Part shown: positions 13,165-20,800 of the stretch, in pieces
How positions within the stretch are numbered: the stretch's first letter is position 1
How the letters are laid out: every line of letters starts with the position of its first letter
Origin: CAZHYM01 sp964536785
Lineage (GTDB): Bacteria > Patescibacteriota > Saccharimonadia > Saccharimonadales > Saccharimonadaceae
Assembly (NCBI GenBank): GCA_964536785.1
Contig: CAZHYM010000006.1
Coordinates: 1-24,000 of the forward strand
Reading direction: 5' to 3'
Length of the DNA: 24,000 nucleotides
Notes under the pieces: generated by a model
Seen by the model: only the letters and a program-made list of their open reading frames with translations
What the model was told of the DNA's origin: nothing
Database searches by the model: none
Program-made: the position numbers and the translations under genes

Positions 13165-13424
13165 ATGCACATTAAAAAGAAAAATTCTAGATCAAATTAT
13201 ATTGATGAAATGTTTATTGAGAATTCTGATAAATAATAGTGATTTGTGTAGTAGCGGGTAATTTAGGTAATCTATCTGATTATAAAGTAAGCGAGAATGA
13301 AGACATGCGCAAAGAATAACATTTTGTAGTTGTAAATACAACAGTAGGAGTGTATTGCAATGCAGCAAGTTTAACAGATGCAGATAAGTTATATTTGTTA
13401 CAACGATGTAAAAATAACATATAA
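13165..13424 (+). pseudogene. Possible decayed small gene
   Basis: Three short open pieces lie end to end. A 23-residue piece (13165-13236) begins MHIKKKNSRSNYIDEM and ends at TAA. In another frame, a piece from GTG 13239 reads VICVVAGNLGNLSDYK and stops at TAA 13317-13319. The same frame then reopens to 13424 and contains HFVVVNTTVGVYCNAASLTD. VVAGNLGN recalls the start of single-stranded DNA-binding proteins (VGNLG), but the similarity is too short to name the gene. One frameshift and one in-frame stop would explain the pattern. Chance is also possible. Confidence 0.3.
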
Positions 13425-13440
13425 TTTAGCTGAGTACGTG

Positions 13441-13469
13441 TTGACAATCATAAATGCTTGTGCTAATAT
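13441..13469 (+). promoter_or_regulatory. Strong promoter of the structured RNA region
   Basis: TTGACA (13441-13446), exactly 17 nt, TAATAT (13464-13469). The predicted start is A13476. No protein start follows with usual spacing. What follows is the structured, GC-rich segment. Confidence 0.75.
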
Positions 13470-13475
13470 CTGAGT

Positions 13476-13779
13476 AAGCTTAAACAAAAACAAAAATTAG
13501 TTTAGCAAAAGCACATTCAAAAATAGTTCTCAAGCTCTAGCTGTTAGTTTTGACGGAAAAATAACTCAAGCATCATTTGTTTGGGTTATGCTCCGCCGAA
13601 AAGGCGTAGAGCGCGCGCAAATTAAGTACCGACATTATGTCGAGGAACGGTTCGCGCAGGGATCGTGTTCCAAGCTGGACAAAACCAGTAAGGAGCGGTC
13701 AACCCGGAGTGAGTTTCCCGGCCATTATTTATTTAAAGATGTCGGTTGCTAACTATACTCCGGGTATTTTATTTTTATT
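13476..13779 (+). ncRNA. Candidate structured ncRNA, ~300 nt, unassigned
   Basis: This is a GC-rich, highly self-complementary block inside AT-rich surroundings. Visible helices are taactcaa/ttgggtta (13562-13588); GCTC-CGCC/GGCG-GAGC (13590-13612); CGACA/TGTCG (13630-13642); and a rod GGG-ATCG-TTCC-CTGG closing with CCAG-GGAG-CGGT-CCC (13659-13705) with matched internal loops. Two long-range pairings cross each other: ACCGACAT (13628-13635) with ATGTCGGT (13739-13746), and ACCCGGAGT (13702-13710) with ACTCCGGGT (13757-13765). They would form a pseudoknot or two alternative states. A T-rich tail (13766-13777) follows. It matches no RNA class I know. Frame 13501-13749 is also open (possible ATG 13588, 54 residues), so a short protein is the competing reading. 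Confidence 0.5.
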
Positions 13780-13787
13780 GAATTAGC

Positions 13788-13793
13788 TATAAT
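13788..13793 (+). promoter_or_regulatory. -10 box of the membrane-protein/ATPase cluster
   Basis: TATAAT lies eight nt before ATG 13802, so the mRNA would be leaderless or nearly so. No clear -35 is seen. Confidence 0.5.
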
Positions 13794-13801
13794 GATTATT
13801 A

Positions 13802-14182
13802 ATGAATTTAAAAAAAGCAGTATTGATTTTAGGACTAGCATTTAGTGGAGTTATGGTTATGGCTAATTATTTTTCTCCGGAAAATATTCACCCTGTTTTG
13901 CTTTTATTATTATTTTGCTTAATTTTTGTTGCTGTATTCTATTTCGGAACTGTTTCGTATCATATATACGCAAACTTATCGAGAGTAATTATAAACAAAG
14001 GCGAGTTAGCAAAAATTAATACACAACCATCAGCTAAGTTTAGAAAGATTAACTTTGTGTTCTCGGTGTTAGCGGTCATGCTATTAGCAATGCAATCCAT
14101 AAAAAATGTGTCGTTTTATGAAATACTTCTCTTTATAATCATTTTTTCCGTAGCGGTTGTTTACATCGTCAAAATAAAATAG
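13802..14182 (+). CDS. Small four-helix membrane protein, unknown function
   Basis: A 126-residue protein with hydrophobic segments at about 5-22, 31-55, 82-97 and 105-123 and a short basic loop (KINTQPSAKFRKI) between helices 2 and 3. No family recognised. It precedes the ATPase gene pair and may be part of that membrane system. The pair has its own -10 box, however, so co-regulation is not certain. The start codon sits eight nt after TATAAT with no ribosome-binding site. Confidence 0.65.
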   Translation: MNLKKAVLILGLAFSGVMVMANYFSPENIHPVLLLLLFCLIFVAVFYFGTVSYHIYANLSRVIINKGELAKINTQPSAKFRKINFVFSVLAVMLLAMQSIKNVSFYEILLFIIIFSVAVVYIVKIK

Positions 14183-14198
14183 CTTAAGGGCTTTGTGG

Positions 14199-14204
14199 TA
14201 TAAT
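14199..14204 (+). promoter_or_regulatory. -10 box of the ATPase gene pair
   Basis: TATAAT ends seven nt before the GTG at 14212, again implying a leaderless transcript. A -35 is not clear. Confidence 0.5.
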
Positions 14205-14211
14205 TAACGGC

Positions 14212-14658
14212 GTGAACCCTTCTACTGAAAGATCTGGGGTAGAATTCAATTCGTCCCAAGCTGAAAGAACAGTACTACCTGATGTTGATTTAAATTTGTT
14301 GAAAAATACTGAAGTAGATATTAGTCTATCATCTTTGGTTGAGCAAGAGAGCTTAGCTCCTGAGAAACTTATGATATCAAGTCAAGCCGGACTTGTAGAT
14401 CAGAATGATCAAGACGCTCAACAAACAGGTCAGTATGCTATTGCTTCAAATGCAGTTCTAGCAAAAAGTAAGATTAAGAATGGCGAAAATAATTCCACTA
14501 CTCAAGGCAGAATTGAGCAAGTCTGGGTGGATGAAGCCAAAAAAATAATTAATTCCACTTCTGAAGACCCTCATCTAAGAGAAGAAAAAATCAAAAAATT
14601 ACGGGATGAATATTTGCTAGAGAAATACGGTTTCAAGATTAAGGGAGCAAACAAATGA
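14212..14658 (+). CDS. Soluble accessory protein of the ATPase cluster, unknown
   Basis: 148 residues from a GTG start, placed there because TATAAT lies seven nt upstream. The first ~95 residues are polar, rich in Ser, Gln, Glu and Asn, and probably disordered. The last ~45 residues (VWVDEAKKIIN, EEKIKKLRDEYLLEKYG) look like a compact charged helical hairpin. No membrane segment or signal peptide is present. The stop overlaps the ATPase start by four nt (ATGA), indicating translational coupling and probably a stoichiometric partner of the ATPase. The function is unknown. Confidence 0.7.
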   Translation: MNPSTERSGVEFNSSQAERTVLPDVDLNLLKNTEVDISLSSLVEQESLAPEKLMISSQAGLVDQNDQDAQQTGQYAIASNAVLAKSKIKNGENNSTTQGRIEQVWVDEAKKIINSTSEDPHLREEKIKKLRDEYLLEKYGFKIKGANK

Positions 14659-17408
14659 GCAAATTTATCAGTATTTTTATTTTTATTTTAGTTACTGTTC
14701 TAGTCTCAACAACCGTTGGGTTTGTAATCTGGTTTTATTATCGAAAGACTATTCAAGAAGCAAAAAATTACGAGCGTGGGTTGAAAATGGTTCCACTTAG
14801 GATACATCTTCCTCCTCCTAGTTTAGATATAAACACAGAGGGGCGTGACTACAGATCGGTTAATGAGGAGACAATATCTCAGGCTCAAGTGATGTACAAT
14901 ATTATTTCTTCAATATCTCAGAAGGGCTTTCAAACTCGGCTAAGTGGTCAAAGACACGTTTCGTTTGAAATTGTAGCTAGTGGAGGTATGGTTCATTATT
15001 ATGTTGTTGCCCCCTTGATGCTGCTAGGTGTTGTAAAACAAGCCATATCTACAGCTTATCCTTCTGCTGTTCTTGAAGAGGTGCGAGGGGATAATATTTT
15101 TAGCGAAAAGGGGAAGATGAGCGGTACTATTGGCGGTGAGTTCAACCTTAAAAAGAGTTTCATTTATCCAATCAATACTTATGTTTCTGATGGTGGCCAG
15201 GGCTCGTCTAGAGCGTTATTGAATGCTATTAGTACGTTGGAAGCTGAGGATGGAGTTGCTGTGCAGATGCTAGTACGTCCTGCAGACGAAAATTGGTCGG
15301 AGGCTGTTGATCAAGAGATCAAAGTTATTAAATCTACTAATGGCCAGGGTGGGGCCAATAAGCCAAGCTATGGCATGGGCGAGTTACTTGAGGTCCTATG
15401 GAAGCCACCGAAAAGCGGTGAAAACGTAGACAAAAAAACAGCACCTGCAGATGTTGATCAGACAAAATTGAAACTTTTGGAAGATAAACTTAAATATCCA
15501 GCTTTTGAAACGCTTATTAGAATAGTCGTTTCATCTAACACTTATGGTAAGTCGCAGAGCATACTTCAAAACATAACGTCTTCTTTTTCATTGTTTGATT
15601 CACAACAAAGCAACGGTTTTGAGTTCAATTACACTAAAAACGTTGATGAAATAACAACTGCATACATAATGAGGTTTTTCCCTCAATCGATTAAAGAGAA
15701 TATACTTAATAGCGTAGAGCTAGCAACGATTTTTCATTTGCCTAATCAGAAGGATATTCCGTCTTCCCAGGTGATGAGGCAATCTTTTAAACAAGTTGAC
15801 GGTCCAAATGAAGTGCCTAACGAGGGGTTATTGTTGGGATACAATGAATTTCGTGGAGCTAAGAAGCCTATTCGCTTGAGCCAAAATGATAGAAGAAGGC
15901 ATACTTACTTCATCGGTCAAACAGGTACCGGAAAGTCTGTATTACTCGAAAACCTGGCATTTCAAGATATGATGGATGGCAAAGGGTTTGCGTTTATTGA
16001 TCCGCACGGTGATTCAGTCGAAAAATTGCTTGGTATGATACCAAAGGAGAGAGTAGATGACGTCATCTACTTTAATCCTTCTGATATTGAAGCTCCAATT
16101 GGTCTAAATTTATTTGAGTTTGAATCTGGTGACCAACGAGACTTCGTAATCCAAGAAGGCATTCAAATGCTGTATAGGCTTTATGACCCTGGACATACAG
16201 GTATTGTTGGCCCAAGATTTGAGCATTGGTTCCGAAATGCAGCTCTTACGATAATGGCAGATCCTAACGGCTCGACTTTTATCGACATTCCGCAGGTTTT
16301 CAATGATCAATCGTTTGCAGATTATAAGCTTAAACACGTAAAAGACCAGACCGTTATTGACTTCTGGCAAAAGGAAATGGCTCAAACAACTGGAGCATCA
16401 AAATCCGATGTTCTAGGTTGGTTCGCTTCGAAATTTGGGGCATTTTTGTCAAATGAAATGATGAGAAATATTCTAGGGCAAACTAAGTCCGGGATTAACA
16501 TTAGAGAAATTATGGATAACAATAAAATATTATTAGTTAATCTATCCAAAGGGAAAACCGGGGAATTGAACTCGATGCTTCTTGGGATGATATTTGTAAT
16601 GAAGTTTCAAGTTGCTGCGATGAGCAGAGCAAATTTGCCGGAGGATCAGAGGAAAGATTTTTGCCTATATGTTGATGAGTTTCAGAATTTTGCGACAGAT
16701 AGCTTTGAGTCAATATTATCTGAGGCTAGAAAATACAAACTGAATATTATAGTTGCTAATCAGTTTATGACTCAGCTGACAGATAAAATTCGTGAAGCTA
16801 TAATCGGAAACGTAGGAACCATAATATCTGGACGAATAGGAGTCACGGACGCGGAGATGCTAAGTAAAAAATTTACTCCGACTTTTAACGTAGAGGATTT
16901 AACTCGTTTGCCTAACTTCCAGACTATTGCGTCCGTAATGATTAACAACGTACCTTCTGCGCCCTTTAGTATGAATTTGATACCGCCTATGTCAAAGTCT
17001 AACCCTCAGCTGAGAGACGCCTTAAAAAAGCTGTCATCGTCTAAATATGGCAAGCCAAGAGGAATTGTTTCTCAACAAATCTTAGAAAGGCTTTCAGTAG
17101 GCGATATAATAAGAAAAGAGAACCTGGAATTAATAAATAATAAGCAAGAGACCTTACCTAAAAATGAAACTGACTTTTTGGATAATTGGTTGGAAAAACG
17201 AAAGCTCATGAAATCCAATGATTATTCAAACGAAACAGATAAAAGTGATGTAAAAAAAGCTATAGATGGCTTTACTAGCGGTAGGTTATCGGCTTTAGAT
17301 GTTTCGAAAGAGAAAATCAGCAAAGAAGCAGTCGAGCCTGATTATTCTATTGATTTCAGAAACGAGAAGGCTGAGCCGGGCCAAGTGGACATAACAATTA
17401 GAAAATAG
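14655..17408 (+). CDS. VirD4/TraG/HerA-like membrane-anchored ATPase
   Basis: A 917-residue protein. One N-terminal membrane helix (about 5-27) is followed by a long extra domain (about 30-400). The RecA-like motor comes next: Walker A GQTGTGKS near 421-428, FAFIDPHGDS just after, and Walker B CLYVDEFQNF near 670. Then come EARKYKLNIIVANQFM and a sensor-like GTIISGRIGVTDAEM. The order and motifs match the TraM-recognition/VirD4-HerA group used to pump DNA or proteins in type IV secretion. The C-terminal ~150 residues are charged and probably flexible. No VirB4, VirB6 or pilin gene is seen, so transfer of DNA is not shown. It could be a general membrane translocase or a type IV pilus-like component in this lineage. 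Confidence 0.85.
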   Translation: MSKFISIFIFILVTVLVSTTVGFVIWFYYRKTIQEAKNYERGLKMVPLRIHLPPPSLDINTEGRDYRSVNEETISQAQVMYNIISSISQKGFQTRLSGQRHVSFEIVASGGMVHYYVVAPLMLLGVVKQAISTAYPSAVLEEVRGDNIFSEKGKMSGTIGGEFNLKKSFIYPINTYVSDGGQGSSRALLNAISTLEAEDGVAVQMLVRPADENWSEAVDQEIKVIKSTNGQGGANKPSYGMGELLEVLWKPPKSGENVDKKTAPADVDQTKLKLLEDKLKYPAFETLIRIVVSSNTYGKSQSILQNITSSFSLFDSQQSNGFEFNYTKNVDEITTAYIMRFFPQSIKENILNSVELATIFHLPNQKDIPSSQVMRQSFKQVDGPNEVPNEGLLLGYNEFRGAKKPIRLSQNDRRRHTYFIGQTGTGKSVLLENLAFQDMMDGKGFAFIDPHGDSVEKLLGMIPKERVDDVIYFNPSDIEAPIGLNLFEFESGDQRDFVIQEGIQMLYRLYDPGHTGIVGPRFEHWFRNAALTIMADPNGSTFIDIPQVFNDQSFADYKLKHVKDQTVIDFWQKEMAQTTGASKSDVLGWFASKFGAFLSNEMMRNILGQTKSGINIREIMDNNKILLVNLSKGKTGELNSMLLGMIFVMKFQVAAMSRANLPEDQRKDFCLYVDEFQNFATDSFESILSEARKYKLNIIVANQFMTQLTDKIREAIIGNVGTIISGRIGVTDAEMLSKKFTPTFNVEDLTRLPNFQTIASVMINNVPSAPFSMNLIPPMSKSNPQLRDALKKLSSSKYGKPRGIVSQQILERLSVGDIIRKENLELINNKQETLPKNETDFLDNWLEKRKLMKSNDYSNETDKSDVKKAIDGFTSGRLSALDVSKEKISKEAVEPDYSIDFRNEKAEPGQVDITIRK

Positions 17409-17427
17409 TATATTTTACTATTTTTTT
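17402..17427. terminator. Bidirectional terminator between convergent genes
   Basis: aaaatagta (17402-17410) pairs with tactatttt (17416-17424), followed by more T. It overlaps the stop codons of both the ATPase gene and the minus-strand gene at 17418. Confidence 0.8.
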
Positions 17428-17891
17428 AGACTAGTAGCTGCTAACAATATTAGCGCCACGATGTATCCCATCAAATAACTACCCAGTATCATAATGACGC
17501 TGACGGGGTAATAATGATACTTCGCAATCGTATAATAGAGTACGTTTAAGACGAGCCCTAGGCTGAGACTTACAAGCGTCAACTTTGAATTTAATAGGTA
17601 TCTGTTTACTAAGTGTGATAGGTTTTCAAGAAGCTTAGAGTGTAGCAGCTGGCTAAGCATATAAGACTTTTTACCTACATATACTAGTTTAAATATATTT
17701 CTAAATCCCAAGTCTAAATCTTTTGATTTTAGATTGTGGTTAAACTCTCTGGACCTGATTGAGCGAGAGTCGAAATCATCTGATATGAATAAGGCGATAG
17801 ATCCGAGGTTGGCACCGTTAGGCTTGGCTTCCTTGCTCGGTCTGGCATAGGATTTTTGGTCCTTGAATGAGTCTACTATATTACTAGCCAT
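17418..17891 (-). CDS. Membrane protein with two C-terminal helices, unknown
   Basis: A 157-residue protein. The first ~95 residues are polar and basic (DSFKDQKSYARPSKEAKPN...). Two membrane helices follow at about 102-122 and 130-152. No family recognised. Its start overlaps the end of the upstream gene by eight nt, so the two are co-translated and probably partner proteins. It is unrelated in strand to the neighbouring ATPase, although shared membrane location makes a link conceivable. Confidence 0.65.
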   Translation of the reverse strand: MASNIVDSFKDQKSYARPSKEAKPNGANLGSIALFISDDFDSRSIRSREFNHNLKSKDLDLGFRNIFKLVYVGKKSYMLSQLLHSKLLENLSHLVNRYLLNSKLTLVSLSLGLVLNVLYYTIAKYHYYPVSVIMILGSYLMGYIVALILLAATSLKK

Positions 17892-18696
17892 TTATTCCAC
17901 CCGTATTTAATATTTTTCTAATTACGGAAATTTCTCTCTTAGTAATCAATATTCTCAAGACGTAGAGGATCTTAATTAATAATAATAATGAAAAAGCAAA
18001 TATCGTAACTATGAGCATAGATTCTTGTTCTGGGAATCTAGACATAAATGAGTTAGCCATCACATCTAAGCGTTTAATTATAGAACATTTTGGGACAAAA
18101 GATAGCGTGCTTTCTCCCAATTTGACGCTGGCAACGCAATCGTTCGATGTCCCAGATTGCGGTCCTGCTGGAGCTGGCGTGGTGTCAGCAACTAGCGATG
18201 CTTCACTTTTTTCTAACGGGCCTAAATTTACTATTGATTCGGTTGAAGCTAATCTAGGTAAATCCACTATGTCTGAATCAACTAATTTAGCGTAGTCTAA
18301 CAAGTCAGAGAGGTCAGTTTTTATTGATGCAGACAGGGGCTCTGAAGATGTATTTTCAACAACGAAAACATATCTTATCCTATTATATGCATCAATCAAG
18401 TCTCCACTATTTATTTTTCTACCGCCTTCGCTATTGTTGATGGCTGTAATGCTTAATTTGATTGCTCCGTTTGAAGTTGTCGTAGCGTATTCCTCTAATT
18501 TGGGATTAGCGTAAGGCTTATATGGAGTTTGATTGTCGAAAATATATAGAAAGCTTAGAAAGATAAGGTTTAATAGTATAACTAAAGTTAGCCATATAGA
18601 TATAGTTTTTTCTTTGTTGAGCTCAAAATTAAAACGACTTAATTTCCAAATCATGGCCGGGCTATAAGCCAGATTAGATATTATTTTTCTAAACAT
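17884..18696 (-). CDS. Membrane protein with extracytoplasmic domain, unknown
   Basis: A 270-residue protein with two membrane helices, at about 33-54 and 222-246. Between them are ~165 residues rich in Ser, Thr, Asn and Asp (RYVFVVENTSSEPLSASIKT, then DLPRLASTESIVNLG), probably a beta-sandwich on the outer face, with a Cys pair (DCVASVKL, PKCSII) that could form a disulfide. The layout recalls proteins that hold a DUF11-like repeat, but the match is loose. GGTGG eight nt before ATG 18696 is the ribosome-binding site. It leads the two-gene unit with 17418-17891. Confidence 0.65.
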   Translation of the reverse strand: MFRKIISNLAYSPAMIWKLSRFNFELNKEKTISIWLTLVILLNLIFLSFLYIFDNQTPYKPYANPKLEEYATTTSNGAIKLSITAINNSEGGRKINSGDLIDAYNRIRYVFVVENTSSEPLSASIKTDLSDLLDYAKLVDSDIVDLPRLASTESIVNLGPLEKSEASLVADTTPAPAGPQSGTSNDCVASVKLGESTLSFVPKCSIIKRLDVMANSFMSRFPEQESMLIVTIFAFSLLLLIKILYVLRILITKREISVIRKILNTGGING

Positions 18697-18760
18697 ATAA
18701 TTACCACCATGATGTCTAGTGTAATTTTAGCATAACCTAGATGCCATGGCTATATAGCGC

Positions 18761-18789
18761 TTGAGTTAAGACCATAAATGAGATATAAT
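18761..18789 (+). promoter_or_regulatory. Promoter of gyrB-gyrA
   Basis: TTGAGT (18761-18766), 17 nt, TATAAT (18784-18789). The predicted start near 18796 leaves a 27-nt leader with GAGGGG (18815-18820) two to three nt before the gyrB ATG. Confidence 0.8.
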
Positions 18790-18822
18790 AGCGTAAGATT
18801 AATGGATAAAACGTGAGGGGAA

Positions 18823-20799
18823 ATGCGTAAACAAACAAACGACGGTTCTTATAGTAGCGCCCAAATTCAAGTTCTAGAAGGCTTAGAGGCGGTACGCAAA
18901 CGACCCGGAATGTATATTGGAAGTACCGGATATGAAGGTATGCATCATCTCATTAAGGAGATAGCTGATAACTCAATAGATGAGGCAATTGGTGGATATG
19001 CTACCGGTGTAGAGATAACGATACAAAAAGACGGCGGCGTGAGAGTGGCGGATGATGGACGTGGGATACCTGTAGATATTCATCCAAAGACTGGAAAGCC
19101 GACAGTAGAGACCGTGCTTACCGTATTACATGCTGGCGGTAAGTTTGGAGGGGGCGGTTATAAAGTTTCGTCTGGTCTGCATGGAGTTGGCTCTAGTGTT
19201 GTAAACGCTTTGTCTAAAAGAATGATTGTTGACGTAAGTCTAGGTGGCAAAACTCATAGGATTGAATTTGAACGAGGTAAGACTATTTTGCCTTTAACAG
19301 TAATTGGGAAAACCGATAAAACAGGAACCGTTACTACTTTCTATCCTGACGAAACTATTTTTGAAACAGTTGAAGTGGATTATAATTGGGTAGTTAAATA
19401 CATTAGGCATCAAGCTTACTTGACTAAAGGAATTAAAGTTTCAGTCTACGATGAACGTACAAACTCTCGCAAATCTTTTTACTTCGAGGGCGGTATCAAA
19501 AGTTACGTTAAACATTTGAATATTGGCAAAGAACCGCTTTCAGACGATATATTTTATGTAGAGAGACAGGTTGATGAGTCTATTGTTGAAATAGCAATTC
19601 AATATAATGAGACCTTTGTTGAGAACGTCCAGGCATTTGCAAATAATGTTCTTAATATTGATGGTGGTAGTCACGTAGTTGGCTTTAGATCGGCTTTGAC
19701 TAGGACAATGAATGATTATGCCAGGAAGAGCGGACTGCTAAAAGAAAAAGAAGAGAACCTAACTGGAGATGACATAAGGGAGGGTTTAACTGCTGTAATA
19801 TTGGTTAAATTGCCCGATCCTCAGTTTGAAGGTCAGACAAAAAATAAACTGGGCAACCCTGAGGTTCGAGGGTATGTTGAGCAAGTGATGAATGAGTATT
19901 TTGGATATTATCTTGATGAAAACCCGGCTGAAGCCAAGAAAATTGTTTCGAAATCTCTAATGGCTGCGAGAGCAAGAAAAGCTGCTCGCGCTGCTAGGGA
20001 CAGTGTCATTCGTAAGGGTGTTCTCGATGGTCTTAATCTGCCAGGCAAGCTCGCCGATTGTTCCAGTAAAAATCCAGCAGACTCAGAGCTATACATAGTA
20101 GAGGGAGATTCAGCCGGAGGATCTGCTAAGTCGGGTAGAGACAGCAAGACCCAGGCCATATTACCTCTAAGGGGTAAGGTCCTGAACGTAGAAAGAGCAC
20201 GACTTGATCGGATGCTCGCAAACCGAGAGATAGTAAGTTTAATTAAAGGTATGGGTGTCGGTATCGGTGAGCAGTTTGACATAGGCGGGCTTCGTTATCA
20301 TAGAGTAGTTATCATGACCGATGCAGATGTTGACGGTAGCCATATTGCAACTTTGCTCATGACTTTCTTCTTTAGATATATGCGAGAAGTAGTTGAGGGT
20401 GGTCATATATATTTAGCTAAACCTCCACTATATTTAATCCAATCCGGCAAAAGTATTAAGAAATATGCTTATAGCGACGAAGAGCGCGACTCGATCATAG
20501 ATAAGATGATTGATATGAGGAGAAAAAAAGGCGTTATGATAGACGAAAATGAAGATCGACTGAAGCAGGCTGGCGTTACGATGATGCAGCGTTACAAAGG
20601 TCTCGGTGAAATGGACGCTTCTCAGTTGTGGGAAACCACAATGAACCCGGAGAACAGAGTTTTGGTTCAGGTCACCGTAAATGACGCAGAGAAAGCTGAT
20701 TCAATATTTACCAAGTTGATGGGGGACCAAGTTGATTTACGTAAAAACTTTATACAAAATAGGGCAAAATTTGTGAGCCTAGAAGATTTGGATGTTTAA
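18823..20799 (+). CDS. gyrB: DNA gyrase subunit B
   Basis: The ATPase subunit of gyrase, 658 residues, which drives ATP-dependent negative supercoiling with GyrA. GHKL ATPase: IADNSIDEAIGG near 47, DDGRGIPVDIHPKTGKP near 75 and GLHGVGSSVVNAL near 115. Toprim domain: YIVEGDSAGGSAKSGRD near 426, PLRGKVLNVERA and MTDADVDGSHI near 500. C-terminal QRYKGLGEMDASQLWETTM is typical. The length matches short GyrB without the Gram-negative insert. ATG 18823 follows a GAGGGG ribosome-binding site. The stop is next to or overlaps gyrA. Confidence 0.98.
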   Translation: MRKQTNDGSYSSAQIQVLEGLEAVRKRPGMYIGSTGYEGMHHLIKEIADNSIDEAIGGYATGVEITIQKDGGVRVADDGRGIPVDIHPKTGKPTVETVLTVLHAGGKFGGGGYKVSSGLHGVGSSVVNALSKRMIVDVSLGGKTHRIEFERGKTILPLTVIGKTDKTGTVTTFYPDETIFETVEVDYNWVVKYIRHQAYLTKGIKVSVYDERTNSRKSFYFEGGIKSYVKHLNIGKEPLSDDIFYVERQVDESIVEIAIQYNETFVENVQAFANNVLNIDGGSHVVGFRSALTRTMNDYARKSGLLKEKEENLTGDDIREGLTAVILVKLPDPQFEGQTKNKLGNPEVRGYVEQVMNEYFGYYLDENPAEAKKIVSKSLMAARARKAARAARDSVIRKGVLDGLNLPGKLADCSSKNPADSELYIVEGDSAGGSAKSGRDSKTQAILPLRGKVLNVERARLDRMLANREIVSLIKGMGVGIGEQFDIGGLRYHRVVIMTDADVDGSHIATLLMTFFFRYMREVVEGGHIYLAKPPLYLIQSGKSIKKYAYSDEERDSIIDKMIDMRRKKGVMIDENEDRLKQAGVTMMQRYKGLGEMDASQLWETTMNPENRVLVQVTVNDAEKADSIFTKLMGDQVDLRKNFIQNRAKFVSLEDLDV

Positions 20800-20800
20800 A

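Noticed and set aside
13501..13749. 83-codon open frame with ATG at 13588 as a protein gene
   Set aside because: The stretch is dominated by perfect hairpins, its codon use is unlike neighbouring genes, and no ribosome-binding site is seen. It is kept only as the alternative to the ncRNA.
19908..20282. 124-codon ORF antisense to gyrB
   Set aside because: It is a shadow of the gyrB Toprim region, with low-complexity Leu/Ser/Arg content and no promoter or ribosome-binding site.
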